From Oscillospiraceae bacterium (GTDB lineage: Bacteria; Bacillota_A; Clostridia; Oscillospirales; Oscillospiraceae), in the NCBI GenBank assembly GCA_017516785.1, contig JAFXAV010000072.1:1-8091 (forward strand): a DNA stretch of 8,091 nucleotides, written 5' to 3'. A model generated the notes under the pieces. That model was not told where the DNA came from, did no database searches, and was given only the letters and a program-made list of their open reading frames with translations. Positions 5,669 through 8,091 of the stretch are shown here, in pieces (positions within the stretch are counted from its first letter, which is position 1; the number at the start of each line of letters is the position of its first letter). The translations under genes and the position numbers were made by a program.

Positions 5669-5684
5669 GCCAAACTGTAATTTA
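5669..5684 (-). repeat. Copy C of the AAATTGCAGTTT dispersed motif, touching the tsaB stop codon
   Basis: On the minus strand this reads TAAATTACAGTTTGGC. It matches AAATTGCAGTTTGGC at 7951-7965 except for one base (plus the extra leading T). The first TAA of this copy is itself the tsaB stop codon. Confidence 0.45.
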
Positions 5685-6383
5685 CCTTTTCATTTTCTCC
5701 AGCTTTTCCCGCTCGGCCTGGGAAAGGCGCAGGTAGTTGGGGGTCAGAGCGCCGCCGCTGGGAGCTTCGCCAGCCATGGCTTGCTTCCGGGCGAGGATAG
5801 CCACGCCCACGGCCCGCTGGTGCATCCGGTGCTCCGGGGGCAGAACCAGTTCGGGAACCTGATCCTTCAGGGTATTGAAAGTCAGATTGCTGCCGTCGCC
5901 CACCAGGAAAATGGGGCCGTCCAGATACTCCAGCTCCTTTGCAAGGTCATCAAGGGAAATGGCCCGGTCTTCGCTGCGGCGTTCAATCTGCCCGCCGTCG
6001 GCGTAGAAAATGGCATTGTAAACCTGGCTGCGGCGGGCATCCATACAGGCGCAGATATAGCCGTTATAGATTCCGAGAGATTCTGCCATGGCTTCCAGGG
6101 TGGAAATGCCGTAACAGGGGATTTCCTTTCCCCAGGCGAAGCCCTTGGCGGCGGCCACACCGATGCGGACACCGGTGAAGGAACCGGGGCCCTCTGCGAC
6201 AGCCACAGCGGTAACGTCTGCGGCGGTCTTGCCGCACTGGTTCAGGGTGTCCTCTGCCATGATCATCAGGGTCTGGCTGTGGGTCAGGCCGGTGTTCTGG
6301 TAGCTTTCGGCCAGCAGTTTGCTGTCATCCATAACGGCGACAGAGGCGGCTTTTGCGGAAGTTTCAAAGGCTAAGATCAGCAA
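5682..6383 (-). CDS. tsaB: tRNA t6A37 biosynthesis protein TsaB
   Basis: TsaB (YeaZ) is the non-catalytic partner of TsaD in making N6-threonylcarbamoyladenosine at position 37 of ANN-decoding tRNAs, working with TsaE. The 233-residue length is usual. The ASKHA-type N-terminus is ILAFETSAKAASVAV (3-17), and the conserved GPGSFTGVRIG lies at 65-75. DARRSQVY (115-122) and the C-terminal PNYLRLSQAE (215-224) also fit. I place the start at TTG (6381-6383): AGGAGGGG lies 6 nt upstream and the protein then begins exactly where the family begins. The next in-frame ATG would remove the conserved N-terminus. The start overlaps the end of tsaE by 20 nt, so translation is probably coupled. No clear terminator follows; the heptad repeat lies downstream. 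Confidence 0.95.
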   Translation of the reverse strand: MLILAFETSAKAASVAVMDDSKLLAESYQNTGLTHSQTLMIMAEDTLNQCGKTAADVTAVAVAEGPGSFTGVRIGVAAAKGFAWGKEIPCYGISTLEAMAESLGIYNGYICACMDARRSQVYNAIFYADGGQIERRSEDRAISLDDLAKELEYLDGPIFLVGDGSNLTFNTLKDQVPELVLPPEHRMHQRAVGVAILARKQAMAGEAPSGGALTPNYLRLSQAEREKLEKMKR

Positions 6384-6801
6384 TTGTTTCCCCTCCTTCG
6401 ATGGTGATGCGCCGGGCGTCCTCGCCCAGCTTCTCGATGGTAATGTAGATGGCGTCCTCCATGGCGTCGTCCACATTTTCGCTCCATTCCACGGCGCAGA
6501 CGCCGCCCCGCTCCAGATAATCGTCCCAGCCGATGTCCCAGAGGTCATCGGAGGAAGCCAGGCGGTACATGTCGAAATGGAACAGGGGCATCCGGCCGCT
6601 TAAGTATTCGTTGACGATGGTGTAGGTGGGGCTGGTAACGATCTCGCCGCAGCCGAGACCCTTCGCAAGTCCTCGGGTGAAGGCGGTCTTGCCGGCACCA
6701 AGATCGCCCCGGTAGGCAAGGACTGTGCCGGGAGTCAGGATTTTACCCAGAGCAGCGCCGACTTTTTCGGTTTCCTCGGGGGAGTTTGTGATGTATTGCA
6801 T
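6364..6801 (-). CDS. tsaE: tRNA t6A37 biosynthesis ATPase TsaE
   Basis: TsaE (YjeE) is the small ATPase that drives cycles of the TsaD-TsaB complex in t6A synthesis. The 145-residue product has the P-loop GDLGAGKTAFTRGLA (32-46), the family signature TSPTYTIVNEY (56-66), HFDMYRL (75-81) and VEWSE (104-108), all standard. I prefer the ATG at 6799-6801, with AAGGA 6 nt upstream. A GTG at 6823-6825 in the same frame would add eight residues (MRQKEGTL) and is less likely. It lies 53 nt after prfA and overlaps tsaB, so the three genes may be cotranscribed. A hairpin in the prfA-tsaE gap might modulate this. Confidence 0.96.
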   Translation of the reverse strand: MQYITNSPEETEKVGAALGKILTPGTVLAYRGDLGAGKTAFTRGLAKGLGCGEIVTSPTYTIVNEYLSGRMPLFHFDMYRLASSDDLWDIGWDDYLERGGVCAVEWSENVDDAMEDAIYITIEKLGEDARRITIEGGETIADLSL

Positions 6802-6830
6802 AAGTGTTCCTTCTTTCTGACGCACCCATA

Positions 6831-6851
6831 CCTTCCCCTCCGGGGGGAAGG
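6831..6851. repeat. Hairpin between prfA and tsaE, related to the repeat at the right edge
   Basis: An 8-bp stem (CCTTCCCC with GGGGAAGG, 5-nt loop) fills part of the 53-nt gap. On the plus strand it is followed by ATTTTATTTT and looks like a terminator, but no plus-strand gene ends here. In the direction of prfA and tsaE it has no U-tract, so it should not stop transcription. It resembles the CCTCCCTC/GAGGGAGG hairpin at 7988-8006 and may be a short copy of that repeat. It could also be a stability or processing element in the prfA-tsaE message. Confidence 0.5.
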
Positions 6852-6854
6852 ATT

Positions 6855-7913
6855 TTATTTTGAATTCTTCAGCTTTTCAGCCTGGTCAGCCGTTGCCAGA
6901 GCATTGATGATCTCTTCGATATCGCCGTTCATGATGGAGTCGATGCGGTAAAGCGTCAGACCCACACGATGGTCAGTGACCCGGCCCTGGGGGAAATTGT
7001 AGGTGCGGATACGCTCATTGCGCATGCCGGTGCCCACCTGGCTTCGGCGCATACCGTCATTTTCAGACTGGATCCGCTCCTGCTCGATTTCATAGAGCTT
7101 GGAGGCCAGCATCCGCATGCATTTTTCCCGGTTCTGCAGCTGGCTTCGTTCCTCCTGGCAGGCCACCACAATGCCCGAAGGCTTGTGGATCAGCCGGACG
7201 GCGGAGGAAGTCTTGTTGACATGCTGTCCGCCGGCGCCGGAGGCACGGTAGACCTGCATTTCGATGTCCGCGGGATTGATCTGAACGTCCACTTCTTCCA
7301 TCTCGGGAAGCACCGCAACAGTGGCAGTGGAGGTGTGGACACGGCCGCCGGATTCGGTCTCCGGCACTCTCTGAACCCGGTGGACGCCGGATTCATATTT
7401 CAGACGGGAGTAGGCACCCCGGCCGTTTACGATGAAATCGGCCTCCTTGACGCCTCCCAGCTCTGTTTCGTTGTAGTTGAGCAGCTCGATGCTCCAGCCT
7501 TTGGAGGCGGCGTACATGGAGTACATCCGGAAGAGGTTGTGGGCAAAGAGGGCGCTTTCCTCACCGCCGACGCCACCCCGGATTTCCACGATGACGCTCT
7601 TGTCATCGTTGGGGTCTTTGGGCAGCAGCAGAATCTGAAGCTTTTCGTAAAGCTCCTCCTTTGCGACCTTGGCAGCGGCATAGGTCTCCTGGCAGAGCTC
7701 CTTCATTTCAGGGTCTGCCATCAGTTCCTCGGCGTCGGCCATTTCCTGTTCGGCGTTTTTATAGGCCCGGAAGGCTTCAATGATGGGCTCCAGATCGTTT
7801 CGCTCCCGGAGCATTTTCGCGGCCTTTTTGGGGTCGTTATAGAAATCCGGCTGCTCGGATTTGAAGCAAAGTTCTTCAAAGCGGTTTTCCACCGCTCTTA
7901 ATTTATCAAGCAT
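6855..7913 (-). CDS. prfA: Peptide chain release factor 1
   Basis: RF1 reads UAA and UAG stop codons in the ribosomal A site and triggers release of the finished protein. The 352-residue length is typical. The N-terminal helical domain covers about residues 1-100. The codon-recognition P-x-T motif is PET (184-186) within HRVQRVPETESGG. This marks RF1, since RF2 has SPF there. The catalytic GGQ is at 228-230 in SGAGGQHVNKT, whose Gln is normally methylated by PrmC. RNERIRTYNFPQGRVTDHR (298-316) is the usual C-terminal signature. The ATG at 7911-7913 has AGGAG 6 nt upstream. The prmC gene, often beside prfA, is not in the window, and a repeat lies just upstream. I see no convincing promoter between them. 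Confidence 0.98.
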   Translation of the reverse strand: MLDKLRAVENRFEELCFKSEQPDFYNDPKKAAKMLRERNDLEPIIEAFRAYKNAEQEMADAEELMADPEMKELCQETYAAAKVAKEELYEKLQILLLPKDPNDDKSVIVEIRGGVGGEESALFAHNLFRMYSMYAASKGWSIELLNYNETELGGVKEADFIVNGRGAYSRLKYESGVHRVQRVPETESGGRVHTSTATVAVLPEMEEVDVQINPADIEMQVYRASGAGGQHVNKTSSAVRLIHKPSGIVVACQEERSQLQNREKCMRMLASKLYEIEQERIQSENDGMRRSQVGTGMRNERIRTYNFPQGRVTDHRVGLTLYRIDSIMNGDIEEIINALATADQAEKLKNSK

Positions 7914-7950
7914 GGCATACTCCTGTCGGGATGTTCATGGTTGTGTCGGG

Positions 7951-7965
7951 AAATTGCAGTTTGGC
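7951..7965 (+). repeat. Copy D of the AAATTGCAGTTT dispersed intergenic motif
   Basis: AAATTGCAGTTTGGC lies upstream of prfA. It is the longest match to the other three copies and is followed by GAGCAGCTGC, which echoes GCGCAGCTGG after copy B. Confidence 0.5.
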
Positions 7966-7986
7966 GAGCAGCTGCACAGTACACTT

Positions 7987-8091
7987 GCCTCCCTCTCTGA
8001 GGGAGGTGGCTCGCCGTAAGGCGAGACGGAGGGAGTGTCCTATCGACTTTACGACACTCCCCCAGTCAAAAATCAAAGATTTTTGCCAGCC
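7987..8091. repeat. Multi-hairpin palindromic intergenic repeat, cut by the window edge
   Basis: Four perfect stem-loops follow one another: 7988-8006 (CCTCCCTC/GAGGGAGG, loop TCT), 8010-8025 (CTCGCC/GGCGAG, loop GTAA), 8031-8061 (GGGAGTGTC/GACACTCCC, 13-nt loop) and 8067-8085 (CAAAAATC/GATTTTTG, loop AAA). No gene fits here. The order of a CCTCCCTC hairpin, GTGGC, a small variable hairpin, then GACGGAGGGAG matches a dispersed palindromic repeat I recall from Faecalibacterium-like and other Clostridia genomes. The sequence ends inside the element. Confidence 0.65.

Noticed and set aside
6969..7901. A 310-codon plus-strand frame opposite prfA
   Set aside because: prfA is certain from the GGQ and PET motifs. 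The opposite frame has no ribosome binding site and no family resemblance.

Overview
The window looks like chromosomal DNA of a Gram-positive gut-type Clostridium relative, probably Oscillospirales/Ruminococcaceae. Evidence: strong AGGAGG-type ribosome binding sites before almost every gene, sigma-A promoters with 17-nt spacers, GC-rich genes separated by AT-rich or palindromic intergenic DNA, Firmicutes-type gene content, and palindromic intergenic repeats of a kind I associate with these genomes. The family assignment is inference.

Layout. 1-210: the 3' tail of an unidentified plus-strand gene, then five consecutive stem-loops ending in TTGAC, best read as the right end of an IS200/IS605-type element with an omega-RNA-like structure. 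It stops 2 nt from the stop codon of the next gene. 213-1841 (minus): a membrane-anchored, probably extracytoplasmic protein with a divergent repeat of about 65 residues and C-terminal leucine-rich repeats. It has its own promoter (1872-1900). 1919-2441 (minus): dCMP deaminase with a clear promoter and intrinsic terminator. 2495-2935: a gene-free AT-rich stretch with a 32-bp operator-like dyad. 2936-4839 (plus): one four-gene operon (NfeD-like protein, SPFH/stomatin-like protein, small two-helix membrane protein, DUF6440-type protein), from a sigma-A promoter to a strong terminator. 4848-5474 (minus): uracil phosphoribosyltransferase. 5541-5660: an inverted pair of heptad-repeat arms. 5682-7913 (minus): tsaB, tsaE and prfA, transcribed in the order prfA-tsaE-tsaB. 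7987-8091: a multi-hairpin palindromic repeat running off the window.

How the genes work together. Most are housekeeping. TsaE and TsaB act in tRNA t6A37 synthesis and lie with release factor 1, so that block concerns translation fidelity. dCMP deaminase and Upp both serve pyrimidine supply but are separate units. The NfeD/SPFH pair is a known membrane-microdomain module; here it carries two small extra genes whose role is not established.

The least explained items are the repeat/LRR membrane protein, the two small genes attached to the NfeD/SPFH module, the transposon-end RNA structure, and several repeat families in the intergenic DNA. I did not find a defence island, CRISPR array, tRNA or rRNA gene.
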